From: Sphagnum compactum | Taxonomy: Eukaryota; Bryophyta; Sphagnopsida; Sphagnales | Direction: 5' to 3' | DNA length: 64,000 bases | Assembly: GCA_965153455.1 (NCBI GenBank) | Contig: OZ234498.1 | Span: forward strand, 7,936,001-8,000,000 | In this document: piece by piece, positions 34,031 through 46,356 of the stretch | How positions within the stretch are numbered: the first letter of the stretch is position 1 | Layout of the letters: each line of letters starts with the position of its first letter | The notes under the pieces: model-generated | The model's database searches: none | The model's input: only the letters and a program-made list of their open reading frames with translations | What the model was told of the DNA's origin: nothing | Made by a program: the position numbers and the translations under genes

Positions 34031-36186
34031 TTCGCCTTCCGCCAAGTTTGCAGCTCTGCTTCCAAATCTAGTTTGCAACTACCCACCTTCTTCCCCAGGG
34101 AGGGAGCGTTGATTCCCCCTCCCCACATTCCAGGACTCTGGAGATTCTCATCTTTTTATTGTCTCTCCCTCTCCTCTCAAGTAGACATTTTGGAACCAAT
34201 GTAAGTCTAAGCTTTCATTTGCTCACGCTCACATTTTTGTCTTGAATACCCTACCTTTTCTGGTAATGCTCACAGCTGAGAACCCCTTGCATGGTGTAAA
34301 GATTGAAGGTTTTTGTTTTTTCTGAAAATCCTGCCATGGTACTTAGCGGGTACCCACCCCTATCATGGCAAAAGCTTTTATACCAATGCAAGGGCATTTC
34401 GGAAAACAGAATGCCCACAGGAAGGAGGGAGGGAGGGAGGGAGCATTTCATTTTCTGAAATGCCCTCCCTCCAAGTTCTTCTATATGTTCGTTCCATAAG
34501 TGTTCCTCCAAACACACTATGAATCAATCGTTCCTACCTTAGGTTTTTATGTTCACATATCGCCTATCTTTGATCAAATTTGAAAGCTTTATCCACAAAT
34601 TGTGGCATACCCAATTTCAAAGGAACTTGTTTTGAAAACCCTTTTGTGAGAAGAATTGTGGCTTCCCATCCTTCAACCTCTTCGAGCAATATGCTTTTCT
34701 TTGATGAAGAGGGGGTGGAAACATCTCAATCTGCGATCAACATCGACAAGAGAAAGTTCAGTATATATTATGAACAATGTCACATTTGAGGAAAAGGTTT
34801 GTCACCTTACATGGCATCATCACTTAATAACTATTTTAAGATCTATTTTTGTTTCAATAAGAGATTGTCAATTAGAAAAATTGTATCTACATCCTCTTTC
34901 ATGTGGATGTGCCTTTCAAATAATCATTTTTTGTGTTTTGCTTTGATTCGTTGTCTATCAAGGTGAGAGCTTTCATCAAAAGCATATTTCAAGTGTCTTG
35001 AAGGAGTTGGAAGAGGAAAATGTAAGCTTCAACAAATCAAAGCGATCTACGGTCCATGCATTTCATTGTCGTCTGGATGTTAAATCTAAACATGATTAAT
35101 TAAATAGATTCGAAGTTCTTTACAAGTGTGCACCAAATTTTCAATAACACATATTGTGGCATGGAGGCATGTATGAATGGGTTATTGAACCCTTCACAAT
35201 GTTTTTTGTTATAATGGCACATGAGGTTTAACAATCGTAGGGTAGTTGTGAACTTCACACTTGGTCTACAAATGTTTTAAAAGTACATTGGAGTGCAAGT
35301 ATTGACTTAATGAAGAGGTTGCATAGTGGGTAATACATGTCACTCGTGTGGGATAGTCTCAACATGTTTTTCAAGATGGGTGGTGCCTAATGATGAATAG
35401 GGGAATTTTGAATAGTTATATTTGCATATGTTGTTCTTGATGTGTATTCCAATATAGGCCGTAGTGGACTATTGGGAATTTCATATTGTAAATTGATATT
35501 TAGTTGTAATCTAAATATAACCTTCATATTTTATTGATGGAAACATGTGAGGATGACTTGGTAGCACAAAATCCTTTAAGAGATGCTTGACATTACAAGG
35601 TATTTAATATGTAATTTTTTCCATTTAAATCTATTTTTAGCCATGAAATTGTGAAGATATTTCATCATGTCGTTGTGGAATGTTTTCTCTACAATTTGTA
35701 GATATGTGATCTAGGTCTATATAATTCAAGTCCTTAGTTTAATGATAAATTTGGATTTCCTATTATGGTGCATCTAATTATTAAAATTGAATCTATGTAA
35801 TTCAAGTCCCTAGTTTAATGATAAATTTAAATTTCAACGTTACCATTATGGTGGATTTAATGATTAAGATTGAGTCTGTGTGCATGTAATAATTCCTTGG
35901 TATTAATCTAGACCACATGCATTTAGAAGACAAGTAGCAACCACGACAATGGTGGCCTTAACACTTCGGGGATGACATTTCATGATCTAATTATAATTAG
36001 CAAGAAGCGACCATTGATGATCCATCAAACTCCCAAGTAAACACTCACTTCAACCTTGACCGATAAAATTAACAAATGAATCAAAGCACGATCACTATGG
36101 TGTATTCTTTCATAAAACCCACATTAGATTAATAACCACATTAGGCGTTCGCACAACATGACGATAATATTCATTTTCATAATTAA
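34031..36186. other. Intergenic, no gene seen
   Basis: Contains a GGGA run at about 34422-34442 and a tandem duplication at 35716-35877 whose units (76 and about 86 bases) begin TCTAT(A/G)TAATTCAAGTCC and share AGTTTAATGATAAATTT and ATTATGGTG. Short frames at 34313-34946 have no family resemblance. Confidence 0.5.
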
Positions 36187-36560
36187 GGTTTCTCGCACTC
36201 GTAGAAATCTTGAAATTTGCAACCATCAACTTTGATTACATGTGACTATGTGTCATTTGTGACTATTCTTGCAATTACTAATTATTTTTGAGATTTTTAC
36301 AACTATCTTGCAACAAAATTACAACTATTATAAGTTTCACCTCCCATATGAATGGTTTTTATTTGTATTTTCATCTGAGAATAGGATAGTAAATCCCATT
36401 AGTCACATTACAAACTAAAAGTTAGTTGCAAATAATTTAGCATAGTTGTATTAAAAATATATTAGGGATATGTTATAGGTACATCTTTGGAGATGTATTA
36501 AAGTTATATTTCATATATATTAATGACATATCATGAATAAGGTTTAGAATATTTATCAAG
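36187..36560 (+). mobile_element. CACTA-like left end with AGTTGCAA-rich interior (tentative)
   Basis: CACTCGTAGAAATC at about 36187 resembles the complement of the 10917 right terminus. The following sequence has the TTGCAACTA/TAGTTGCAA words of the 9.2-10.9 kb repeats, including CCCATTAGTCACATT, which is the complement of words in copy 2. It is probably another copy of that family in opposite orientation. No right end was located. Confidence 0.35.
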
Positions 36561-36669
36561 TTTATTAATTTTTTGTAAACAAACCAAGGGTATATCATGG
36601 TTATTATTATTATACTAAAGGTGTTTCACATTTATTAAACTGGTATTAATAGTATAATCATGGTTAAAG

Positions 36670-37215
36670 GTGTCAAACATAGCCAAACTTTAATCAAAAT
36701 TTACCCAAGGTTTAACAATTTTTTGTTTAGTTTAGCTCCATTTTATTTAGCTAATGTTTAACCAATTATGTTTGATTCATCCAAATTTTAATCAAGTTTT
36801 ACCAAATATTTAACCAAGTTTTAATTCAAAAAATGTTTAGCCAAGTCTTAGTTTAACTAATTGTTAACCAAATTTGAATTTAGGCAAGGTTTCACTAAGT
36901 TTTGTTTGACTAAGGTTTAGCCAAGTTTTAATTCCACCAAGGCTTAACCAAGTTTTAATTTAATTAAGTTTCACCAAGTTTTAATTTAATCAAGGTTTAG
37001 TCAATTTTTAATTTCACCAAATTTTAACCAAGGGTTAACCAAGTTTTAATTTTTCCAAATTTTGCCCAAATTTTAGTCAAATGTTAACCAAATTTTTGTT
37101 TTGCCAAAATTTAACTAAGGTTTAATCATGTTTTAACCGTGTGTTAATTCAAACAATTTTAGCCAAGGTCAAGTTTTTTTGTTTTGCCAAAATTTAAACA
37201 ATGTTTAATCAAAGT
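36670..37215 (+). repeat. Degenerate array of ACCAAGTTTTAATT units
   Basis: The words AACCAAGTTTTAATT, TTCACCAAG and AAGGTTTAACC recur every 15-35 bases for about 540 bases, with heavy divergence and alternation of CAAGTTTTA and CAAGGTTTA. No open frame runs through it. Confidence 0.8.
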
Positions 37216-37289
37216 TTAACCTAGAACCCATATTGGCGTATTTTGTTTGAACATAAATGTAATGTGGGTTTAGCCTAGGTGCAATGTAG

Positions 37290-37575
37290 GTTACTTTAAT
37301 TAGTAAGGTAGGTTTATTAGGCTAGATATTAGTTGATAGGTAGTACCTTAAATTAAGAAATTATTATATATATGTATACGTTAATTTGATTGGTATGTTA
37401 AGAAGGTAGGTCAATAGGTTAGGTGGGTAACTTGGTTAAGTAAGTAGGTTGGGTTTAATAGGTAAATAATTAGGTAGGTAGGTAGGTAGGTAGGTAGGTA
37501 TGTATGTCAATGAGGTAGGTAAATAGTTTTAAAAATAAGCTTAGAGTAAGTAAGTAGGTAGGTAGGCAAGTAGTC
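37290..37575 (+). repeat. TAGG-rich simple-sequence region
   Basis: Imperfect GTAGGT/TAGG units culminate in an uninterrupted TAGG tract at about 37473-37500 and again near 37555-37567. It belongs to the same simple-sequence class seen near 10.3, 22.0 and 41.7 kb. Confidence 0.75.
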
Positions 37576-39834
37576 ATTTTAAAAGGACCTTATCTTAATT
37601 TGGAATTAAAAAGTTTATCATGAACATCTATTTTTATAGTTTACAACATTTTTAAAAATGATACAGAACATGGGTACAACAATGTTTTTAGTTGTACCCC
37701 AATTGTATATAAGTTTGCAATTAAGTTGTGACTATAAAATTTATTCTTTTTTTTCATTTTTTTTCAATTTTGTAAACTATATAAAGATGTGAATTAGAGA
37801 CATTGAAAACACACAAATGACATTGAAAAATAAGTGTCATTTGAGATGAGCGAATAAAAAAAACTTGACCCTAAAAGTTAAACCTTTTTTTTTAAATCAA
37901 CTTACTGACCTATCTACCCACCTACCTAAATTGAATTTTCAATTCATTTCTTTTGAAATTTTCCCATTATGCCAAATCACAATTAAATGTGAGTGGTGCA
38001 CATTGAACACCCCTAGACTGCCAAGTTTGGATGAATGAAATAAAAAGGGTTATTTAAATTTCAGAATTTAAATTTCCATATCTCTTTACATCTAGCAATG
38101 TTTAATTAATGGTATTGTAATTATAAATAGTGTTAGATATTTACAAATAATTATACAATAAAAAATGAAATATACATTTAAATGTGTATTCATCCATGTG
38201 ATATTTGTTGATGTCATGTTTAGATAATATTTGTGGCTACATGTTGGGTACAATTACACTTATTCAATTAATGGAAATTTTTTTAATGGTAATCATCTAT
38301 GATTAATTCCTAGTCACAAATTAAAATCACCAACTGGGGTTTTTTTAATAGTGTTAATATTGATGTTCTAAATAATTATTAAGGAGACCCACAATAAATT
38401 AAGGATGCAAGAATGTGGAATGATTACTAGAAGAATGTCGTCACTTTAAATATAATAGTATAATTTTTTGCTACATTCACAATTATGTTCCAACTATACA
38501 TTTTTGGAAGTGTAGTTGAAAGGTTAATTTTTATAAACCACTAGGACAAGTTGAAAACAAATTGGGGACAAAAACCATGGTTACATGTATGAACTACTTT
38601 CCATGGTAGTCCTCCAATAGGTGTTAAATTGTTATAACTTGCATTTCTTTAGTTGACATTTGAACCACATGAGTGCAAGAAGTACATGTTTAAGGTTTAG
38701 GGTTTACATTTTACAACTTATTGTACACTTATACATGGTTCACCTCTTATTTTCGTTCCAATAAAATTTCCGCTTTTTCTAGTTGTCATTTTTCTTTTCA
38801 ATTCTTTTTCAACTATGTTGTAGTTAACCTCTCAACTCTTTAGGTCAATGGAAGATGGGGAATATTAATTTGACACATGTTAGCATTGGAAAGGAGTTAT
38901 GAACATGGACATGTCACTTTTTCAACTATTTTTCAATTAAACCTCAACCTTTTTTTAACATATTTTCAACTATATTAATCAATTTTTCTATAACTAATCT
39001 CCCAACTTTGTGTATGCACCACATGCATTGAACTACTAACTAAACCCTCTACCCAACTTAATTACAACATAGTCGAACATTATTTAATGGTGTCATGCAA
39101 CATTCGAAGATGAAGTTCATTTGTGATGGTTGGTGCTAGGGAAATAACTTCCTTTTCAAAGAAAATTCAGAAATCCTGTCATAAGAATGCATAATTTGAC
39201 CTTCTTTAAAAAGCTAAAGCCAAAATGCGTAACCATCTAACATTGGTATAAATACACAGGGGTAAAAACTTATGGGTGTTTAGTCAGACACCAATTCCTT
39301 CGATATGTTTTAAAATATCAATTTTATTTTGTTCAATAAGAGGTAATTGGTTCCATAATGGGTTAGAATTGAAAATGACCTTTGGCTATAATGGTAATTA
39401 TTGTTTACAACTAAAGTGGCAATTGTCAGTAGCCCTCAAACATGGTCGTCATTTTCAATTATAATGTCACTTTTGACTTATACTTGTTAACTTTTGAAAT
39501 GTGCAATTGCAAAAACCATGTCATAATTGCAAAAAATATTTTTCCAACTATAATTGTCATTTTCAACTATAATTACAATTTGCAATGAATTGAAACACAA
39601 TCTGCAAATGTGAGGAATTCCTTTTGTGATAGCAAGCAAAGGAAACATTATGATATTTGATTCCTAAAAATGTTTAATCCGAAATTCAAAACAACCCAAA
39701 ATAGTGATAATTAAAAAAAGTTGGGAGCAATATTAATGGATTATATGTACAAGTTTGAAACTTTAGAGCCTCATGTGCATGAGATCCATGCAAAATTATG
39801 CTTGAATCTAAAATTTATAGAATTTGTTGAGTTT
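37576..39834. other. AT-rich stretch, no gene seen
   Basis: No credible coding region. The frame at 39276-39464 shows no recognisable motif. The right portion may be the decayed gag region of the copia element that follows, but no zinc knuckle was found. Confidence 0.4.
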
Positions 39835-40552
39835 GTAAAACTTTGGCATAAAAGACCATGACATTTGAATTATCACAACAACCATTTACTAACTTCAAGA
39901 AAGTTAGTGCATGAACTTCCATTGTTTTGTTCAACCAACAAAACTAATTATCATGTGTGTTTGCTTTGGAAAACATCAATGTGAAAAGGTCATGAAAAAA
40001 ATGCAAGTCAAACATTAAAACCACTTTGATTGGTGTACAATAATTTATATGTGAAACCATCTAGAAGTTTTATCTTTCTTAGAAGCATGGTATTTCATAA
40101 CATTCACAAATGATTACAACAAAAAAATCTTTTGTGTTCTTTTTCAAAGAAAAAAATTGAAATGTTGGACAAATTTAGATACTTCAAAAGAATTGTGGAA
40201 AAAAAAGTTAGTGTTATGATCACATGTTTGAAGATGGATTGTGGTGGGGAGTTTGCACCAATTCAATGAATTTTGTGAAAGGCATGGCATCATGAAGGAT
40301 TTGACACAAGCAAGAATGCCCCATAAAAATGGAATTGTGGAGCAGAAAACTCACCCATGAATGGAAAGCACAAAAAACAAGTTTTCGTTTTACTTGTGGG
40401 TTAAAGCAATGAATTGTATTACTAATTTAATCAAATTGGGCACAAAATTGGGACAAACATTACAAGAAATGCAATTAAGTTCACTTCGTGTTCTATTAAA
40501 TTTGAGTGAATTTGAACAAATTTACCATGGTGAGAGTGGCCAACCCCCTTAA
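39835..40552 (+). pseudogene. Ty1/copia remnant: GAG-pre-integrase and integrase
   Basis: At 39838-39985 the frame reads KLWHKRP, a stop, HLNYHN and then KLVHELPL, matching the family pattern LWHxRLGHLxxxxLxxLxxxxLVxGLP. It is followed by a CVCFGKH zinc-ligand motif in a shifted frame, so the HHCC finger is present. At 40150-40350 MDCGGEF (catalytic Asp region, 40231-40250), NEFCERHGI and NGIVEQK (catalytic Glu region) match the integrase core. The frame 40361-40552, starting MESTKNKFSFYLWVKAMNC, continues the integrase with the family's FWAEAxNxAxxLxNR region. Frameshifts and stops mean the element is dead. Reverse transcriptase, RNase H and LTRs were not seen, because a CACTA-like element begins shortly after. 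Confidence 0.8.
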
Positions 40553-41724
40553 TGAATGGGGACTAGTGGTTACAAATAAATGAATTCAGTAATAATTAAT
40601 CAAATTCATTAATAGTTGATTCATTATGCTAAGTTCTTAGTTCACAACTAAGTTAGGCCAAACACCTACAAACGCAAAAATGTATTAGGTTAAAATAAGA
40701 ACCTAAACTAAGTTATTGGTTTGGTACAACTTATTTATAGTACTTTGATGTTAAATATAACTGAAGTTTTTGTATTCTTGAAATTGTGTATTCATCACAT
40801 AAATATTTTTCATAATTCATTTTGTATTTCATGAATCACTATAAGAAATTGCATTTGTTGAAACCACATTGCCCTACAACTAGAGCTCAAAAAACAACTC
40901 ATATACAACTATTATGTAACTATCCTTTGGGTATTACAACTACTATGCAATTATCCCCTTGAAAATATGGAGAATTAATAAATCAATTGTCATATCAAAA
41001 AATCAGTTAGTTGTATTATAATTGTTGTAAATGTGTCACTAACATAATAATTATGTTGCAATTAATGTATGATGTACATACATGCGATCATGCCACGTGT
41101 TCACATTTCACCCGCCCATTATGCGAGACATTTGTACCTAATTTCGTGTATGATTCCCATTTATACAACTAGTAAGGCCATTAATGCCCCACTATTGAAC
41201 TATTATTGTTTTTAAGGTTCTATAATGATTTAAATTAGTGAATTGCACCCCACTTTTGTACTAATTAAAGTTAATTTTCAAGAGTCATGGAAGATTTTTC
41301 CTCCATGAAAAGTAAATGTGACCTTAGTTTGGAATGGACTAAATGAATTTGAGAATCATGACATGTGTTGTCATGATTGTAAGTTTGGGCTTATAACAAT
41401 AAATTGAGTTGACATGTTTACAAATTTAATAAAGGGAAAGATGGTTCAACTTGACTAAGGTATCCACATTGACCACAAGGATGTTCATTTTGATTAAAGA
41501 CATGGGGCATGAAAAACACATGGTTTTTTTTGTTGATTCTTTTGACTAAATTGACCATTTTGACCAAGTGTTAAGTTATACATTTACTCAAGAAGGACAA
41601 ATTTTTTAAATGGTCCATCAAGATGCCCACGGCCTAATCAAATCAACCATACTGAATGGCCATACTTAGTCAAATTGGCCATATTAATTTAGTTAATTAG
41701 CCTACTTGTTATGCTTATTAAACT

Positions 41725-41935
41725 ACCTACCTACCTACCATCTACCTACCTATGTCCTACCTACCTATTACTATCTACCTACAGTCTACCAAGTTACCTA
41801 TTTATCTACCTACTTACCTACTATCTACCTACATACCTATCTATAGTTTACATAAGTAGGTATGTACATTTTAAAACATAGGTAGGTGACATGTGTACTT
41901 ACCTACCTACCTAATTAGGTACCTATTAACCCACT
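41725..41935. repeat. CTAC/TAGG simple-sequence block with both orientations
   Basis: CTACCTACC units run from about 41725 to 41835, then TAGGTAGG-type units and ACCTACCTACC occur to about 41935. Because both strands' versions are present in tandem, the block could fold into a hairpin. A further TAGG block lies at 42195-42256. Confidence 0.7.
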
Positions 41936-42045
41936 TATATGAAAAAAATTGAAATTGAAATGTTGTTATACACATTGACAAAACATTTCATGTAAGTTCA
42001 AATAAACATTTTAAATGCATTTGGTATTATATTGTTATACAAAAT

Positions 42046-42115
42046 GGTTGGGTGGGTTTGATGGCCAAGACAATGGTGTGCAACCAAGGAAACAAGGTTC
42101 AATCCCCTTTACTAA
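42046..42115 (+). mobile_element. tRNA-derived SINE-like head
   Basis: GATGGCCAAGACAATGG (about 42060-42076) resembles the A box of a serine-type tRNA, and GGTTCAATCCCC (about 42090-42102) resembles a B box, in the right order and spacing. No full cloverleaf can be drawn, so a tRNA gene is unlikely. Confidence 0.4.
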
Positions 42116-42511
42116 CATATACTATGTGGAGTATGTATATTCGTATATATACATTGTACATGTGTGTAAATGTATAGAAGTTTAAGTGAGTTGTGTATAG
42201 GTAGGTAAGAGGCCATGGTGGGTAGGTAGGTCATGGGTGGGTGGGTAGGTAGGTACTTTTTTTTTTAAAAAAATATTTATATATTTATAAATTGAGCTAT
42301 TTTTAAATTAATTTTTTTTGGTTGCCCAATTTTTTGTCTAATTTGACTAGTAAAAAAAATCATTTTATGGTCAATAAAAAACCCACCAATCAAGTTGAAC
42401 ATGTTCAAATCAACTTGTCCTGTATGATTAAGTGGTCAAATTGACCAAATGTCAAAATGACTGGTTTTTGGTTTAATTTTTCAATCAAATAAACCATAAT
42501 TTCTTGTAGTG

Positions 42512-43137
42512 ACTTTACATGAAATACTCATGAAAACCAATAGGAATTTATATGGAAGTAATGATTATTGTTAATGTTTGGTTTGAGTTGATTTTAATTA
42601 GATGTTGTATTCATTTTTATTTTCTTTTCTTTTTGTAAAGGCTGAAGGTGTCTTGTTATTGAAGCAAGATACCATTTTAACATATTATAATACATTGTTA
42701 ACTTTGACAGATTTTTGTCAAATAATTAATTAATTCGAAATTATCATTTCAACATATAGAATATTATGAAATTTCAATATTTCCTTTTACACTTTTTTTT
42801 AATTTCAAAAAAATAAATTTTGAAATTAAAAATAATAATAATGATATTAAAGTTGAAACTACCAAAGTAATAGGATATGGAATATTTATTATTTGAACCA
42901 TGTTACAAAAAACTAAAAACTACAATCAAGGTTCGTGAATTGGTCAGGGATGCAATGGTAATGAGATTTAAGGAAGGTTTGTAAGCAATAATGCAAACAC
43001 CATTCCAACAATCTAACTCTAATTCAAACATGAACCACAGGAAGTCCCCCCAAATGTTTGGTTTAAAAATCATCATTGTTTTTCCTTTTCCTTAAGGTGG
43101 TATTAGATCAAGACATTATGGAAGCAAAAATTGCATA
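42512..43137. other. AT-rich stretch, no gene seen
   Basis: No motif stands out apart from AAT/ATT-rich tracts near 42780-42845. Confidence 0.4.
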
Positions 43138-43580
43138 CACTATGAGAAATTATGTCCACGGAGACCATATTACCTTACAATTAGAGCTCAAAAACCACTC
43201 CTATACAACTTTGCTACAACTACCACATCAATAGTGCAACTCTTATGCAATTATAGCTTATAAATATGTTGAATTAATAAATAAATTTCCACTTCAGAAA
43301 ATAGATTAGTTGTTCGGTAGTTGCAGCACAGTTGTAAATGGGTGTCATATACAATAATTTATATGCATCGCATACAAATATAGTCAACTATGGTTAACTT
43401 CTTGAGGAGTTACATTATCGTTGCATAGTGCAACTAAGTTAGGACTATTGAAAGATAGTTACATATAGTGAACAACTATTCTACAACTAATGTACAACAT
43501 TCATACATGCGATCATGCCATGTGTCTACATTCCCACCATCCATTAGGGACAAGACATGTAATTGATTTTTTACTATGAA
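43138..43580 (+). mobile_element. Second copy of the 40.8-kb CACTA-like left part
   Basis: It starts CACTATGAGAAATTATG and shares the ordered words ACAATTAGAGCTCAAAAA, CTATACAACT, GAATTAATAAAT, CATACATGCGATCATGCCA and CCATTA with 40837-41160. This supports a dispersed family with a conserved CACTA left terminus. No right terminus was found. Confidence 0.6.
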
Positions 43581-44382
43581 GCCCCTTGTTGTAACTTGTT
43601 GGCTACTATGTTGCCATTAAAGGACCACAATCTAACCACTAGTTGCCACTACTATGCCATTAATTATTACATATGTACGACTAAAGGGCCACTATAATGC
43701 CATTGTGTTTCGACATTTGGGTCATTGAGTTTCCACTACGCACCGCTATTGGGCCACTAAGTAAATATTACTTATTTATTATCCATATAATATGTTGATT
43801 TACAGGTGTTAAACTTGATTATAATTTTCTATAAAATTTATTAACATATTTATACTGGATGTACATTAAGGTTTTCAAGCTTATACACCTAAAATGTCTT
43901 TTAGTTTACATGAACAAGTGTGGAATTGATAATTGCCAATTCTTTTTTGGATAACTCCAAGTGGCACCCACAAACATTGCATCTTGTGGCATTAACGGGC
44001 CAGTGTGTCATGGGTGTGTTTAGCCATGACAAACCATCATTAGTGCCACTTGAATTTAATACATCCTATGGGTGAATAATTTATTTATTTTTTGTAATTT
44101 CAAGGAACATTTGATTGGATTTCTTTATTGTGTTTATGGGCACCCTAAATGGTACAAATCACAAGTTCCCCCCAAATTTGGGTGCACTAAATTTCCTCCA
44201 AAATTATAACAAACAAATCCAAAAAATTCACAAGTTCATAGAACATTGAGTACAATTCAATGTCACATTCTCATTTCAAGCTTTACATACATGTTTATTT
44301 TTTAAGAGAATTTTTTAGCTAATATAGAGCTTGTATTTTTTGCAATACCATGTTTGAAAGCAAGTTGGCTAGATTAAAAACC
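43581..44382. other. AT-rich stretch, no gene seen
   Basis: No coding or RNA signal. TGCCATTA/GGCCACTA words recur between 43600 and 43770, hinting at an old short tandem repeat. Confidence 0.4.
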
Positions 44383-44599
44383 ATTGGTCAAGATAAAACA
44401 TGCAAATGAATTTAAACATTCTCATAGCAAAGTGAAAGTAAAGGCTGCAAATGAATGTTTTGATGACAAGGTTAGGATCAAAGTAGAACATATAAATGAG
44501 CTAAAACATTTTGATGAAGGGGTTAAAATCAAAATAGAACTTACAAATGAGCTTGAACATTTTGATAGTGAGCTTAAGGGCAAGATAAAGGTGTTGTAA
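44383..44599 (+). repeat. Coding-like tandem repeat, about 51-bp unit, 4 units
   Basis: One open frame (71 codons) contains four repeats of roughly 13-17 residues, each starting V-(K/R)-(I/V)-K and containing N-E-(F/L/C), then H/F-D residues (examples VKIKHANEFKH, VRIKVEHINELKH, VKIKIELTNELEH). At DNA level, differences between units include many third-position changes and length stays a multiple of three. The pattern is charged and would form a helix. It may be a fragment of a repeat-containing protein, possibly from a retrotransposon gag. I do not recognise a family. Confidence 0.5.
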
Positions 44600-46287
44600 T
44601 CCAAAGTTGTGTGTCAAAATAACAAGCTAAAGATTTAGGAAAGTGAAAGAGAGAAGAAAGAATTAATTACATATATAAACTTTACAATTTCAAGTTAGGA
44701 AATTTCTAGGGTATTGTTGGATACAAAATTCAATAAGACCAAGTTATGGGGCATCAAGTTCAAAGAGAAGCAAATTTCACATGATTGTAGCCCAACAAAA
44801 TATGAGATACATTCCAACAACTTGCTTAAAAACAAATGATGTTGATTTAGTCTATGAAAATTTCATTAAGTTCTATAATTTAATCAGATCCAACAATGTA
44901 TTAAAATCCCATGTTATTTAATTTTACCTTGATCCAACATACTTTCTAAAATCATGGTTTGATCGCAGGGAGGGATGTTATTTCATGAACAAATGAACAG
45001 TGAGCATGGGCAATGAATAAGTTTTTGTGAACAAGAAAAAATATTTTCAATAAATTCTATCCACGTCAAAAAGTATATTCTTTCACATATTTTGATGACA
45101 CATGAATATTCTTCCATGTCACCAATGTGTCCACATGGCCAAACCACGTGGTGTTCAATGGCTTTAAACTGAAGGAATTAAAAAGGTTGTAGTGTTTGTG
45201 AACTTCCATATTCAACAATAGATTAAATACCAGACAACTTGGAAAAAAGGTGCAATGTTGAAAGTGCAATGTAATTGAAAAGCCGTATTGGGTGAACATA
45301 AATTGGGCACATGCCTTTAAGAAAAAAACTTAATAAAATATAAGACTAACAAAAACAAAACCTATAAGAAGGGGTTTGGATCTAATAATTGGGTATTATA
45401 AATGAAGACATTGTGAAAATTGTGTGTGCTTGATTTTTCATGGGAATTTATGACAAGATTTGTAAACAAATTTTGTGGTTGTTGAAACAAATGTAATTGT
45501 TCTAACTTTTGAGTTCATTTTGCCATTTGTAAACGTGTTAAGGTTACTAGTCCCATGCAAGCAGTCCAAAACACATCGAACAAGTTTCATGATAGCAATA
45601 AATACACAAATTGATTAAACATTTACAAATATGTCACTAGATGCATATATATGTTTGCAATTGTGCATTATTTTGGGTAACCAATGTAGTTTTATAGTGA
45701 GCTTGAAGTAAACAATGAAAGTAACCCATTGTAAAGTGTATTTGTTTCCCACATGTCACCATATTCATATCCACAACATTCTTGTTGAACATCGTTAGAC
45801 TTGGACTTATATCCTTTTATAGATAGAAAATAGCTAAAAAGTGTAAATGTAAAGTACCGAGTTGAGGTTGGATACTAGGCATTTTCTAATCACTTGCAGG
45901 ATTAGAATATATATGGGATGGTGATCAAAATGTTTATACCAGAGTTTGTGAAAAGTTTGCAACAACCTTTTGGAAACAATCCATGGCCAACACATCCAAC
46001 GAATCAAAATTTTAGGACACGGTTTCACCAACAATATGACTATCTATTTGAATTCTAGACAATAAAATAAAATAAGAAATCAATTCTACAACAGAAATGA
46101 CCAAAAAAACAATTTCAACACAAAGGACAATGCATACGAATTATTTACACTTGCTTATTGTAAGTGATTTGAGCCATGAAGAACCATGAAGTGCTAGCTT
46201 AAAAACCCACTAAGTGTACCGTGGTCAGCCAACTTACCCTAGTCAAATTGACCAAAGTGAACTAGCACCCAACAGCTCACCAAGGAG
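44600..46287. other. AT-rich stretch, no gene seen
   Basis: Possible decayed coding sequence continues from the repeat frame to about 44850 (in-frame lysine and glutamate-rich stretches between stops), but no domain is recognised. Remaining sequence is featureless. Confidence 0.4.
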
Positions 46288-46356
46288 CATGGATGGTATG
46301 TGAACAAGAAAGACTTTTCTATTGGGTTCTAGTTCCTTAGGTAACCATGGTATATC
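46288..46356 (+). repeat. Dispersed repeat, partial copy 3
   Basis: GGATGGTATGTG, TTGGGTTCTAGTTCCTTAGG and AACCATGGT match the first 70 bases of the repeats at 670-1006 and 21838-22130. Similarity stops after the CCATGGT word, so this copy is truncated. Confidence 0.6.

Larger units (their letters stand above)
40837..42511. mobile_element. CACTA-like element, about 1.7 kb, non-coding
   Basis: The left end CACTATAAGAAATTGC (40837) and right end AATTTCTTGTAGTG (42511) form a short terminal inverted repeat of the CACTA type (CACTA(C/T)AAGAAATT). The first 330 bases recur at 43138-43580. No transposase frame is visible. The interior holds a TAGG/CTAC simple-sequence block and a SINE-like insertion. 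Flanking trinucleotides (AAT left, ACT right) do not match, so pairing of these two ends is uncertain. Confidence 0.45.

Noticed and set aside
33830-34204. 124-codon plus-strand frame near the transporter promoter
   Set aside because: Antisense to the promoter and leader of the transporter; no family resemblance and codon composition follows local GC.
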